From the NCBI GenBank assembly GCA_034408935.1, contig DAOUMV010000023.1, positions 1-56,875 of the forward strand: a DNA stretch of 56,875 bases, in the 5' to 3' direction. The notes under the pieces were generated by a model. That model did not search any database, was not told where the DNA came from, and saw only the letters and a program-made list of their open reading frames with translations. Position numbers and translations under genes: made by a program. The DNA is from DAOUMF01 sp034408935 (GTDB lineage: Bacteria > Chloroflexota > Dehalococcoidia > SM23-28-2 > RBG-16-64-32). This document shows, in pieces, positions 9,861 to 16,908 of this stretch. Position 1 is the stretch's first letter; every line of letters starts with the position of its first letter.

Positions 9861-9950
9861 CTAGCCCCAGCGATACGCTGCGATAGAGGAAACAACCACA
9901 GCGCCGAGGGCCGCGAGTGAGTACGCCAGGTACAGCAGTCGCGCCTTCAT
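9861..9950 (-). CDS. Small single-TM peptide, 29 residues
   Basis: Unrecognised tiny gene. It encodes 29 residues beginning MKARLLYLAYSLAALGAVVV and ending IAAYRWG, a single hydrophobic helix with a basic N-terminus. A strong ribosome site (AAAGGGGG) sits four bases upstream of the ATG, and a promoter-like TTGACA...TATCAA pair lies just beyond it. It precedes the DUF5317 gene by about 70 bases, so it may lead that transcript. The combination of good RBS, promoter and hydrophobic composition argues that it is translated, but I know no family for it. Confidence 0.55.
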   Translation of the reverse strand: MKARLLYLAYSLAALGAVVVSSIAAYRWG

Positions 9951-9996
9951 GGTACCCCCTTTCCATTAAGAGATTCCCCTATGAAGGGTACTCATA

Positions 9997-10025
9997 TTGA
10001 TACCCGAATATTATGGGGATGTCAA
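9997..10025 (-). promoter_or_regulatory. Sigma-70-type promoter for the 29-residue peptide gene
   Basis: On the minus strand a perfect -35 TTGACA (10020-10025) is followed after 17 bases by TATCAA (9997-10002). An imperfect inverted repeat GGGTA...TACCC (10 bases apart) overlaps the -10 and could be an operator. Confidence 0.55.
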
Positions 10026-10095
10026 GGGGATGGCCATACAGATCTCGAATGATTGAGGCGAAAAGGGAGATTCGCTCCGTTATGGTAAAGAAGAA

Positions 10096-10132
10096 GCCGC
10101 CGGGAGGCCTCTTCCGAGGCCAGCCCGGCGGC
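10096..10132 (-). terminator. Strong hairpin terminator after the 96-residue exported protein
   Basis: GCCGCCGGG (10096-10104) pairs with CCCGGCGGC (10124-10132), and an inner GGCCTC/GAGGCC stem (10106-10111/10116-10121) closes a TTCC loop. On the minus strand it is followed by TTCTTCTTT, the T-rich tail of an intrinsic terminator for the gene ending at 10156. Confidence 0.85.
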
Positions 10133-10155
10133 TAAGGCAGTCCGCTTCCTCTAGC

Positions 10156-10446
10156 TCAGGAGCACCACTGGGCCACCACCGGCTCCGCGTCCACGCTGTC
10201 CGCCGACATATATCGGACCACGTGCAGGTCTGAGTTGTAGCACCCCTCGCTGAACACCAGATGCTCGAGCACCATGGAGCCTGGGGAGCTGTCCAGGGGA
10301 GGCTGGGGACAGCTTCCCCCCTGGACAGCACAGGCAGTGATGGCCGAATTGTTATTCTCTGCTTCGGTGGACTGGAGCAGGGAGTTCTGTCCCGCTACCA
10401 CCGCGAGCAGAAACGCTACGAACAGTACGATCAGACCAAGCCTCAT
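10156..10446 (-). CDS. Small exported four-Cys protein sharing a leader with two upstream micro-ORFs
   Basis: Unrecognised. The 96-residue product starts MRLGLIVLFVAFLLAVVAGQ, a signal-peptide-like leader with a plausible cleavage after VAG, leaving a mature part of about 77 residues beginning with Gln. The mature part has four Cys (ACAVQGGSC, SEGCY, QWC near the end), suggesting two disulfides outside the membrane. The leader closely resembles those of the two 24-residue ORFs just upstream. The gene is followed by a strong terminator and lies downstream of the BTAD regulator on the same strand. Ribosome site is weak (GGTTAAGAA before ATG). Function unknown; a secreted peptide or its precursor is an inference. 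Confidence 0.65.
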   Translation of the reverse strand: MRLGLIVLFVAFLLAVVAGQNSLLQSTEAENNNSAITACAVQGGSCPQPPLDSSPGSMVLEHLVFSEGCYNSDLHVVRYMSADSVDAEPVVAQWCS

Positions 10447-10460
10447 TTCTTAACCACAGC

Positions 10461-10535
10461 CTAGATGAATACGCTCTGCCCGGCCACCGTGGCCAGCGCC
10501 AGCGCTACCATCACAACCAGCAAACTGAGTCTCAT
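10461..10535 (-). CDS. 24-residue leader-like peptide, copy A
   Basis: Tiny ORF reading MRLSLLVVMVALALA followed by TVAGQSVFI and TAG. GGAGG lies six bases before the ATG, an excellent ribosome site. It differs from copy B only at residue 2 (Arg instead of Lys). The hydrophobic part ending VAGQ matches the start of the 96-residue protein downstream, so the three form a family. If a signal peptidase cut after VAG, as the pattern suggests, the pentapeptide QSVFI would be left. Too short for routine gene callers. That it is translated is supported by the RBS and by conservation between copies. Confidence 0.6.
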   Translation of the reverse strand: MRLSLLVVMVALALATVAGQSVFI

Positions 10536-10622
10536 CTTCAACCTCCAGCACCAGTTTGCCAGACCCCTCTCGCCGAAATCTCGCCACAACCTGTCGTTTG
10601 GGAAGTCGACCGGGAAAGGGTC

Positions 10623-10697
10623 CTAGATGAATACGCTCTGCCCGGCCACTGTGGCCAGCGCCAGCGCTACCATCACAACCAGCAAACTGAGCTTCAT
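10623..10697 (-). CDS. 24-residue leader-like peptide, copy B
   Basis: Second copy, starting MKLSLLVV and ending VAGQSVFI, with AGGAGG placed six bases before the ATG. Between the two copies the coding bases are almost identical and only one amino acid changes, while the short spacer between RBS and ATG has several changes and a one-base indel. That pattern fits selection on the peptide, though the repeats could also simply be recent. Confidence 0.6.
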   Translation of the reverse strand: MKLSLLVVMVALALATVAGQSVFI

Positions 10698-10771
10698 CTC
10701 TAACCTCCTGGCACCAGTTTGCCAGACCCCTCTCGCCAGAATCTCGCCACAAACCAGTCGACCAAACACAA

Positions 10772-10798
10772 GAGGGGTGGCCTTGTCGGCCACCCCTC
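10772..10798 (-). terminator. Hairpin terminator after the BTAD regulator
   Basis: GAGGGGTGGCC (10772-10782) and GGCCACCCCTC (10788-10798) form a perfect 11 bp stem with a five-base loop; on the minus strand TTGTGTTT follows. It separates the regulator (stop 10828) from the micro-ORFs, so these probably have their own promoter or depend on read-through. Confidence 0.8.
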
Positions 10799-10827
10799 GC
10801 GCTGACTGGCGCTGAGCCTGTGCTAGG

Positions 10828-13800
10828 TTAGCGCGGGCCTCTGATCTGACGACAGATCTCTTCGAACCCCGGTATGTCCTCTCCTCCCAGACCTTCGGAC
10901 ACGATGTCCGCGTACTTGCGGTAGCAGAAGGCCGCGGCCTCCATCTGGTCGGCGAGGACGTAGTTGGTCATGAGACGATACCAGGCGGCTTCGTTGTATT
11001 CGTCCAGCGTCAGGATCTGCTGGCACAGGTCGGCGCTGCGCTTGTACTCCCCTCGCTCGGTGCAAGCGCCGGCCAGGGCGGTGAGGAGCCGCATGTGCTG
11101 CTCCTCCAGTTGCCAGCGCAGCGTCTCCGCCCACTCCGAGTAGAATTCAGGGGCGAACTGGCCTGTGTAGAGGGCCCGCGCCTTCTCCATCCCGGACATC
11201 GCCTCGTCACTATCGGCGGGCAGACCCTCCGCCCCTTTCAGGGCCTCCTGGAACTCCTCGACGTCGAACCGAAAGTTCCCCTGGGGGTCCAGGATGTACC
11301 TACCGCTGTCCTTGGCGATGCACTCTGGGTAGAGGGCTTGGCGGAGCCTGTACAGATTGGAATGGAAGAGGCTGCCGGTCTTCTCGTCGGGGAGGTCAGG
11401 CCAGAGGGCGGTGACGATCTCTTCCTTCCGCAGCGGCCTGCGGTTGCAGAGGAAGAAGAAGAACATCTCCTTGCTCTTCTCACTGCGCCACTCCAGATCG
11501 GTTACCTCGCGCCCGTTCATCTCCACCCGGAGATTGCCGAACCCGTAGGCGGCCAGGCCAGAGGCCGCGCCTTCCTGCTCCGACTCCGCACTTCCCTTCC
11601 CCGGCTGCGTCGGCGCGGCGCTCTTGATCGCCTTCAGCATGCGGGCGTAGTAGCCGTCGGCCAGCTTGTGGGCCGCCGCATATTGCACCAGGAGGGGCAC
11701 CCGGCTCGCCTCCAGACGGAGGAAGTGATCGTAGCCCAGCTCCCTGACCAGCTTGGCGGCGGCGTCCAGGCAGTCCAGGGCCAGCCGCTTGCGCTTGAGG
11801 GAAAAGTAGACCTCACCCAGGTGGAAGTAAGCCCTGGCCAGCTCTCGTTTGGCGTCGCCTTCCTTGAGCAGCGTGATCGCTCGTTCCAGGGAAGCGATCG
11901 CCTCCTTGGGGAGGCCACGGTCGCGCTGGATGAGGCCCTGGGTGACGCTGCAGATGCCAAGTTCGAAGACGCCACCCCGCTCCTCTGCGTCGGCGGCCGT
12001 CTGCTTGACCGTTGCCTCGGCATCGCCGATGTCTCCGGACATCCGCTGAGCGTTGGCCAGGCCATCCATGACGTGGATGCTGATGTAGGCGTCGTCCAGT
12101 TCGCGGGCCAGATCCAGGGCGCGCCTGCACACCTCGATGGCCTCCGCGAGTTGACCGCGGTCGCGCTGGACGCCGGCTAAGGAGTCCAGAAGGTAGGCCT
12201 CGGCGTAGGCGCTGTCCCGCTGGCGGGCTTTCTCCAGGCCCTGGCGGGTCACCTCCTCGGAGCGGTCGAGCTCGCCCTGGTCGTAATAGAGCATGCCGAG
12301 ATTAGTGAGGGTCTGGATCAGCAGTTCGTCGTTGCCCAGCTTCAGCCAGCGGACGCGGGCCCGCTCCAGATGGCCGACCGCCTCGCTGAGGCGACCCATG
12401 CCGGCGAGGGTGATGCCCAGCTGGTCGCTGACGTGGGCTATGTTGTAGGCGTCGCCCTGAGCTTGGTAGATGTCCAGCACCGCCTTGAGCTCCTCCAGCG
12501 CCTTGGCGAACTCGCCGCACATGCCATGTGTGATCCCGAGCTCCTTGCGGGCCTCGGTCAGCGCCGAAGTGGGGCCATCGTGCTCCAGGAGGAGGGAGCG
12601 CGCCCTGATCAGAATCTCCTTCGCTTCATGGTAGGCGCCCTTCATGCGGAGGCACATCCCCTTGGTGGTCAGGGCCGACGCCAGGGAAGTCCAGTCGCGC
12701 TCGGCCTCGAAGCTCTGAATGGGACGGGCGATGACGGCGAGGGCCTGATCCAACTGGTTCAGGTAGTGGAGAACGCGCGCTTTCCAGAGCACCAGCTTGG
12801 GCTGAGAGTCCAGCTCCTCCCCCGGAATCGCCTCCAGCCACTCGGCCAGGGTGTCCCATCTTCCCTGCTCGAAGAGCTCGCGCCCTACACGCTCGGTGAC
12901 CTGGACGATGCGATCCCAGGCCCTGGCCTGCAGGAGGTGATAGACGGCCTCCTGCCACTGGGCCTCCCGCTCGAACATGGCAGCGGCCTTCTCGTTGAGT
13001 TCCGTGAACCGCTGGGCCTCCTGCGTCCGCAGGCGGCTCACCAGAAAGGCCCGGAACACCCTGTGGTAGCGGTATCGTTGCGGGTCCGTGCCCTGCCCAC
13101 CGGCAGGCAGGCCCTCTCGCGTGATGAACAGGTTGCGCCGCTCCAAGTAGTCCATCATCTCTTCGGCGTTGTCGATGCCCAGGAGCTCGTTCAGCCACTG
13201 GGGCTCGATGGCCAGCGGCACCGCGCTGTCTGTGAGGAACCGCTGCACCTCCTGCGGCTGCACGCTGAACTGCTCTAGGTCGATGTACTGGAACAGGGTG
13301 TCCGACCCCTTGAGCTGCTCCAGCGATATGGAGGTGCGGGCGGCCTGGACCTTGTCCGCCATCAGGATGAGGGCGGCCGCCCAGCCCTCCGTCACGTCGG
13401 CCAGGTGCTGAGCGTCGTCCAGGGGGACCTCCTTGTTCAGGATGTCCCGGTAGAGCTGGGCTACCTCCTCACAGGTGAAGGCGAAGTCGGCCGCCGTCAC
13501 GGTTGCTACCTCCTGGCGAACCGTCATTAGAGGCAACACCCCTAGATCCGGCTGCGTCCGGGTCGACAGCACGACGTGGCAGTGGGAGGGGAGACGGTAC
13601 AGCCAGCCCTCAAGCACCCGCCGCAACTCGAGGGGCGCTTCGTCCAGGTAGTGGAAATCGTCGAAGACCAGGATGAACGACCGACCGACCTCCCGAACCG
13701 CCGACACCATGAGGTCGACCCACTGCTCGTGACCCAGCTCCTCGCCCCGGGCCAGGGCCTCTTCCACTCCCTGGCCGAAGGAGGGGAAGTGAGACCGGCC

Positions 13801-14109
13801 ACAGGCCAGCCAGTAGACGAGGAAGGTCTGGAGATCGCGGTCGCGTTCGTCTAGGGAGTACCAGCAGATGGGGGCCTGCCAGCTCTCCTCGAAGTCCAGC
13901 AACAGGGTGGTCTTGCCGTAGCCGGCGGGGGCGCTGACGACGGTGACCCGGCGGGAGGTGTGCTCCGCCAGCAGGTCGGTGAGCCGCTGGCGATGAAGAA
14001 TAGCCGGTCGGCGAGCGGGCAGCGTCACCTTGGCCGGATAGTGGACGGACGCCGGCTGCTCCCACCCTTCGATATCAGTACGTTCTGCCATCACCGCGTT
14101 CCCGGGCAA
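10828..14109 (-). CDS. MalT-like NTPase-TPR transcription activator with C-terminal BTAD domain
   Basis: Large regulator of the STAND class. N-terminal ATPase with Walker A (SAPAGYGKTTLL, about residues 59-70) and Walker B (FILVFDDFHYLDE, about 145-157); a long middle region of TPR-like helices (about 430-830, with repeats such as ELGITHGMCGEFAKALEELKAVLD and LGMLYYDQGELDRSEEVTRQGLEKA) for ligand or partner binding; and a C-terminal OmpR-type winged helix plus BTAD (about 855-1093: WRSEKSKEMFFFFLCNRRPLRK, LFHSNLYRLRQALYP, LLTALAGACTERGEYKRSADL). It lacks the LuxR HTH of true MalT. Start could be ATG 14109 or the Met seven codons in (14091). Same strand as the peptide ORFs below it. The signal it senses is unknown. 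Confidence 0.9.
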   Translation of the reverse strand: MPGNAVMAERTDIEGWEQPASVHYPAKVTLPARRPAILHRQRLTDLLAEHTSRRVTVVSAPAGYGKTTLLLDFEESWQAPICWYSLDERDRDLQTFLVYWLACGRSHFPSFGQGVEEALARGEELGHEQWVDLMVSAVREVGRSFILVFDDFHYLDEAPLELRRVLEGWLYRLPSHCHVVLSTRTQPDLGVLPLMTVRQEVATVTAADFAFTCEEVAQLYRDILNKEVPLDDAQHLADVTEGWAAALILMADKVQAARTSISLEQLKGSDTLFQYIDLEQFSVQPQEVQRFLTDSAVPLAIEPQWLNELLGIDNAEEMMDYLERRNLFITREGLPAGGQGTDPQRYRYHRVFRAFLVSRLRTQEAQRFTELNEKAAAMFEREAQWQEAVYHLLQARAWDRIVQVTERVGRELFEQGRWDTLAEWLEAIPGEELDSQPKLVLWKARVLHYLNQLDQALAVIARPIQSFEAERDWTSLASALTTKGMCLRMKGAYHEAKEILIRARSLLLEHDGPTSALTEARKELGITHGMCGEFAKALEELKAVLDIYQAQGDAYNIAHVSDQLGITLAGMGRLSEAVGHLERARVRWLKLGNDELLIQTLTNLGMLYYDQGELDRSEEVTRQGLEKARQRDSAYAEAYLLDSLAGVQRDRGQLAEAIEVCRRALDLARELDDAYISIHVMDGLANAQRMSGDIGDAEATVKQTAADAEERGGVFELGICSVTQGLIQRDRGLPKEAIASLERAITLLKEGDAKRELARAYFHLGEVYFSLKRKRLALDCLDAAAKLVRELGYDHFLRLEASRVPLLVQYAAAHKLADGYYARMLKAIKSAAPTQPGKGSAESEQEGAASGLAAYGFGNLRVEMNGREVTDLEWRSEKSKEMFFFFLCNRRPLRKEEIVTALWPDLPDEKTGSLFHSNLYRLRQALYPECIAKDSGRYILDPQGNFRFDVEEFQEALKGAEGLPADSDEAMSGMEKARALYTGQFAPEFYSEWAETLRWQLEEQHMRLLTALAGACTERGEYKRSADLCQQILTLDEYNEAAWYRLMTNYVLADQMEAAAFCYRKYADIVSEGLGGEDIPGFEEICRQIRGPR

Positions 14110-14280
14110 AGCGCATCCACCCTCGCCTGCGGCGGGGGCTCGCGCTCTAAAGATAGGACGAGGAACGCCCCGCTGTGTTACCGCCGATGGGAGCTGGTTC
14201 GGCTCGTGATGCCAGGCGGCTTGACTTCTCGCGAGAGTGGACGATAATAGGGGCGCAGATCAGACAAGGGGGTGCGATCC

Positions 14281-14919
14281 ATGAAGACGGCAGCGATCCT
14301 TGCGGTTCTGGCCGCGGCCGCGGCGATTCTCATTCTGGCTGATGTACCCACGGTGTCTGGCCAGCCCACGCCCACGCCCACGCCCACCTTCCCCTCAACT
14401 GTGGCGACGTTCGTCAACGATACGGGACAGGTGGTCAATGACCTCCACGTAGAAGTGGACCATGCCGGCGGCGTTGTTCTGCTGTCGAACGCTCCCGGCT
14501 GCCTGACGCCGTCCATCTCTGACGGCGGCCCCCTCCTCTCTTTCGACGTGGTCTGGGCCGCTACCTGCGTCGACCCCGGCGAGAGTGTCACCCTGGAGAT
14601 CTTCAGCGATTGCATCGGACCTGGCTGTTTCCCGCCAAACGTCCTTTCGCACTACTGGACGCTGGATGGAACACCGGTAGGCATGCCGACAGCGACGCCC
14701 ACCCCTACGGCCACACCCACACCAACGCCGACACCAACGCCTCCGCCTGGCCCTCCCGCCGTGGGCGGCATCGTGGAACTCCACACCAACCCTGACGCAC
14801 CGCCCGCTGCGTCCAGGGGCTCCGGTGACAGCAACGCGCTGATGGTGGTGCTGGCCGTCAGTGCGCTCGTCGCCCTGTCAGCGGGGTGCTGGTACGCCCG
14901 GAGGCGCCGCGCCCGGTAG
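14281..14919 (+). CDS. Secreted cell-surface protein with Thr-Pro linkers and C-terminal anchor
   Basis: Unrecognised surface protein, 212 residues from ATG 14281 (GGGGG about ten bases upstream). A signal peptide (ILAVLAAAAAILILA) is followed by a TPTPTPTPT linker, a domain of about 100 residues with three Cys (residues about 30-130), a second Pro/Thr linker (about 135-160) and a C-terminal hydrophobic helix (LMVVLAVSALVALSAGCWYA) ending in RRRRAR, which would anchor it with a short basic tail inside. No LPxTG motif precedes the helix, so classical sortase attachment is not supported. The linker DNA is a CCCACG-type tandem repeat. Confidence 0.75.
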   Translation: MKTAAILAVLAAAAAILILADVPTVSGQPTPTPTPTFPSTVATFVNDTGQVVNDLHVEVDHAGGVVLLSNAPGCLTPSISDGGPLLSFDVVWAATCVDPGESVTLEIFSDCIGPGCFPPNVLSHYWTLDGTPVGMPTATPTPTATPTPTPTPTPPPGPPAVGGIVELHTNPDAPPAASRGSGDSNALMVVLAVSALVALSAGCWYARRRRAR

Positions 14920-15275
14920 GGGTGGCTGCGGTAGGAGCCTGACAGCGTCGCGAGGCTGCACGTGAACCACGGAAATCCCACCCGCTGAGCCGCTAACCAA
15001 AGCTGCCTTGGCTGCGTTTCTGCATATCGGGTAACGCCAGCCTCGCTGGCTCTCCCACGGCTAGCCCCTCGACGTGGCCGGATGCCACCCGCATTCAACA
15101 TGCCCAGCCACGCCGGGGGGCTCACCTTCTTTTGCAGCCTTGGGCGAAAGCTGGGGGCGCCCGGTACGCGGGCAGCTTAAAGGCGTCAGGAGGAGGCAGC
15201 GGCCGTTGGAGGTGGTATGGTATACGGCGGGCGAGGCCACCGCAAAACACAGGCGACCGCGAAGGGAGGGCGAAC
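14920..15275. other. Intergenic, no gene seen
   Basis: About 355 bases between the surface-protein gene and the SDR. It contains a small hairpin (GCCAGC/GCTGGC at 15036-15050) without a T tail. No ORF here resembles a protein I know. Confidence 0.5.
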
Positions 15276-16124
15276 ATGAAGGAATTCAAGGACAAGGTGG
15301 CGGTCGTGACCGGAGCGGCCAGCGGCATCGGGCGAGCGATGGCGGAGCGTCTCGCGACCGAAGGGATGAAGGTCGTTCTGGCCGACGTCGAAGAGGGAGC
15401 CCTGGCCGAAGCCGAAGGAGCGTTGAAAGCCAAGGGCGCTACGGCGTTGGCCGTCCCGACCGATGTCTCAAAGGCCAGCGGCGTCGAAGCGCTGGCGAAG
15501 AAGACCGTCGATGCCTTCGGGGCCGTGCATGTTCTCTGCAACAACGCCGGCGTCGGTCCCCCCGGCGGCCCGCTGTGGGAGCGCAGTGTGGCCGACTGGC
15601 AGTGGGTTCTGGGGGTCAACCTCTGGGGGGTGATTCACGGCGTCAGGGTCTTTGTCCCCATCATGCGCGCCCAGGATAGCGAAGGTCACATCGTCAACAC
15701 CGCCTCGGCGGCAGGGCTCGTTTCGCCCCCCTGGATGGGGATCTACAACGTGACCAAGCACGCCATCGTCACTCTGTCCGAGACGCTGCACCACGAACTC
15801 GCTCTAATGGGCACAAAGATCAAGGTCTCGGTGCTGTGCCCGGCATGGGTCAACACACGCCTCGTGGACGCCGACCGGAATCGCCCCGCCGAGCTGGCGA
15901 ACGAACCGGTCGAGGGACATGCCCAGCCAGATGCGCTCAAGGAGGCCATCCGCCAGCTCCTGAAGACGGGCCTCACTACCGAACAGGTCGCCGATGATGT
16001 CCTCACCGCGATCAGGGACGAGAAGCTCTACATTGTTGCTCCCCCGGAGGTGAAGGACGCCGTCCGGACCCGCATGGAGGACATCATCGAGGGCCGCAAC
16101 CCGGTCTACCAGCCGGTGTTCTGA
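15276..16124 (+). CDS. Short-chain dehydrogenase/reductase (SDR)
   Basis: NAD(P)-dependent oxidoreductase with Rossmann fold, 282 residues. The cofactor motif TGAASGIG is at about residues 12-19, NNAG at about 90-93, and the catalytic YNVTK at about 158-162 after the Ser-containing strand NTASAAGLVSPP. An acidic residue follows the second strand (VVLADVEEG), favouring NAD over NADP. The frame is open upstream to 15132, but ATG 15276 has GAAGGGAGG just ahead and begins exactly where the family does (KEFKDKVAVVTG). Substrate cannot be predicted. Confidence 0.92.
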   Translation: MKEFKDKVAVVTGAASGIGRAMAERLATEGMKVVLADVEEGALAEAEGALKAKGATALAVPTDVSKASGVEALAKKTVDAFGAVHVLCNNAGVGPPGGPLWERSVADWQWVLGVNLWGVIHGVRVFVPIMRAQDSEGHIVNTASAAGLVSPPWMGIYNVTKHAIVTLSETLHHELALMGTKIKVSVLCPAWVNTRLVDADRNRPAELANEPVEGHAQPDALKEAIRQLLKTGLTTEQVADDVLTAIRDEKLYIVAPPEVKDAVRTRMEDIIEGRNPVYQPVF

Positions 16125-16174
16125 TCGCACGACAAGGGCATATCTAGCTGCCGATAGCGTAGAATGGTGGCGCC

Positions 16175-16261
16175 ATGGAGCCACGCATCCAGTACGTCCA
16201 GACCAAAGACGGGGTCAACACTGCGTTTGCTGACTGGCTAGGCCGAAGGAGGTGCAGATGA
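16175..16261 (+). pseudogene. N-terminal stub of a cyclase-linked alpha/beta-hydrolase gene
   Basis: A 28-codon ORF beginning MEPRIQYVQTKDGVNTAF, which resembles the opening of alpha/beta-hydrolase domains fused to class III adenylate cyclases in Chloroflexota-type genomes, then ends at a TGA overlapping the DinB start (ATGA at 16258-16261). The typical continuation (glycine-rich WTLGEG-like strand) is lost. A matching C-terminal remnant lies beyond DinB at 16776-16868. It could alternatively act as a small coupled upstream ORF. Confidence 0.45.
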
Positions 16262-16770
16262 CAAACCAGGCTGCCCTCAATGTCGCGCAGGTAACTGCAT
16301 TGATTGAGGCGTCCGCTACGACTCTCAAGGCCGAGCTAGGCGCACTTGGTGAGGAAGCTCTAGCTTGGCATCCAGCCGCAGGCGAATGGTGTGTTTCGGA
16401 AGTGCTCGGTCACATCATCGAGGCGGAGCAACGTGGCTTTGCCGGGCGCATTCGACAAATAGTGGCCGGGCAGCCCCTCGAAGACTGGGATCAGGAGGAG
16501 GTGTCTGCTATGCGCCGAGACTGCCAGCGGGGCGGACGTGAGCTTCTGCTAGAGTTTGAAGCCGTGCGAAACGCAAGTCTGCGGTTGCTGGCCGAACTCA
16601 CGCCCCAGCAGCTTCATCTCTCAGGTATTCATCCGGTGGTCGGGGAGCTGCGCATAGTGGATCTGCTGCATGAATGGATTCACCACGACCGCAACCATAT
16701 AAAACAGATTTTCTCCAACGTCCAGGAGTACGTTTGGCCGCATATGGGTAACGCTCAGCAGTTCTTCTAG
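16258..16770 (+). CDS. DinB-like family protein
   Basis: Four-helix-bundle protein of the DinB/YfiT-like superfamily, which includes metal-dependent thiol transferases; the specific role is unknown. The 170-residue product has the pattern WHPAAGEWCVSEVLGHIIEAE (about residues 40-60) and LLHEWIHHDRNHIKQI near the end; the His residues in GHIIEAE and HEWIHHDRNHI are the probable metal ligands. ATG 16258 is preceded by AAGGAGG at the right distance; a GTG two codons earlier (16252) lies within the RBS and is less likely. It is flanked on both sides by decayed ends of a cyclase-type gene. Confidence 0.88.
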   Translation: MTNQAALNVAQVTALIEASATTLKAELGALGEEALAWHPAAGEWCVSEVLGHIIEAEQRGFAGRIRQIVAGQPLEDWDQEEVSAMRRDCQRGGRELLLEFEAVRNASLRLLAELTPQQLHLSGIHPVVGELRIVDLLHEWIHHDRNHIKQIFSNVQEYVWPHMGNAQQFF

Positions 16771-16775
16771 ATCAA

Positions 16776-16868
16776 GTAGCTGGAGACCGGGGGCATAGCC
16801 TGAGAGACAGAAACGGCAACGGTCTCGACCAGCCGGTGCGAGTGTTCGAGGTGAGGTGGCAGGACTGA
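16776..16868 (+). pseudogene. C-terminal remnant of a class III cyclase-type gene
   Basis: In frame from about 16776 to the TGA at 16866-16868 the DNA reads VAGDRGHSLRDRN, NGLDQPVRVFEVRWQD. This resembles the C-terminal end of class III adenylate cyclases (typically ...LKGLxEPVRLYEVRW). There is no start and no catalytic core here. With the stub at 16175-16261 it looks like what is left of one gene on either side of DinB. Confidence 0.5.
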
Positions 16869-16908
16869 TGGAGCCCTCGCCCGGGACTGGCGCTGTGAGG
16901 ACTGGCCA

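Larger units (their letters stand above)
10461..10763. repeat. Tandem duplication of about 140-150 bp, each unit one micro-ORF plus leader
   Basis: Unit A spans about 10461-10611 and unit B about 10623-10763. Each contains, in minus-strand order, AGTCGACC-type DNA (10756-10763 and 10604-10611), a conserved leader with GAGAGGGGTCTGGCAAACTG, an RBS and the 24-codon ORF. The coding parts are offset by 162 bases and the leaders by 163. Confidence 0.85.

Noticed and set aside
12370..13278. Plus-strand ORF opposite the BTAD regulator
   Set aside because: Composition follows the opposite strand's codons; the minus frame carries Walker, TPR and BTAD motifs.
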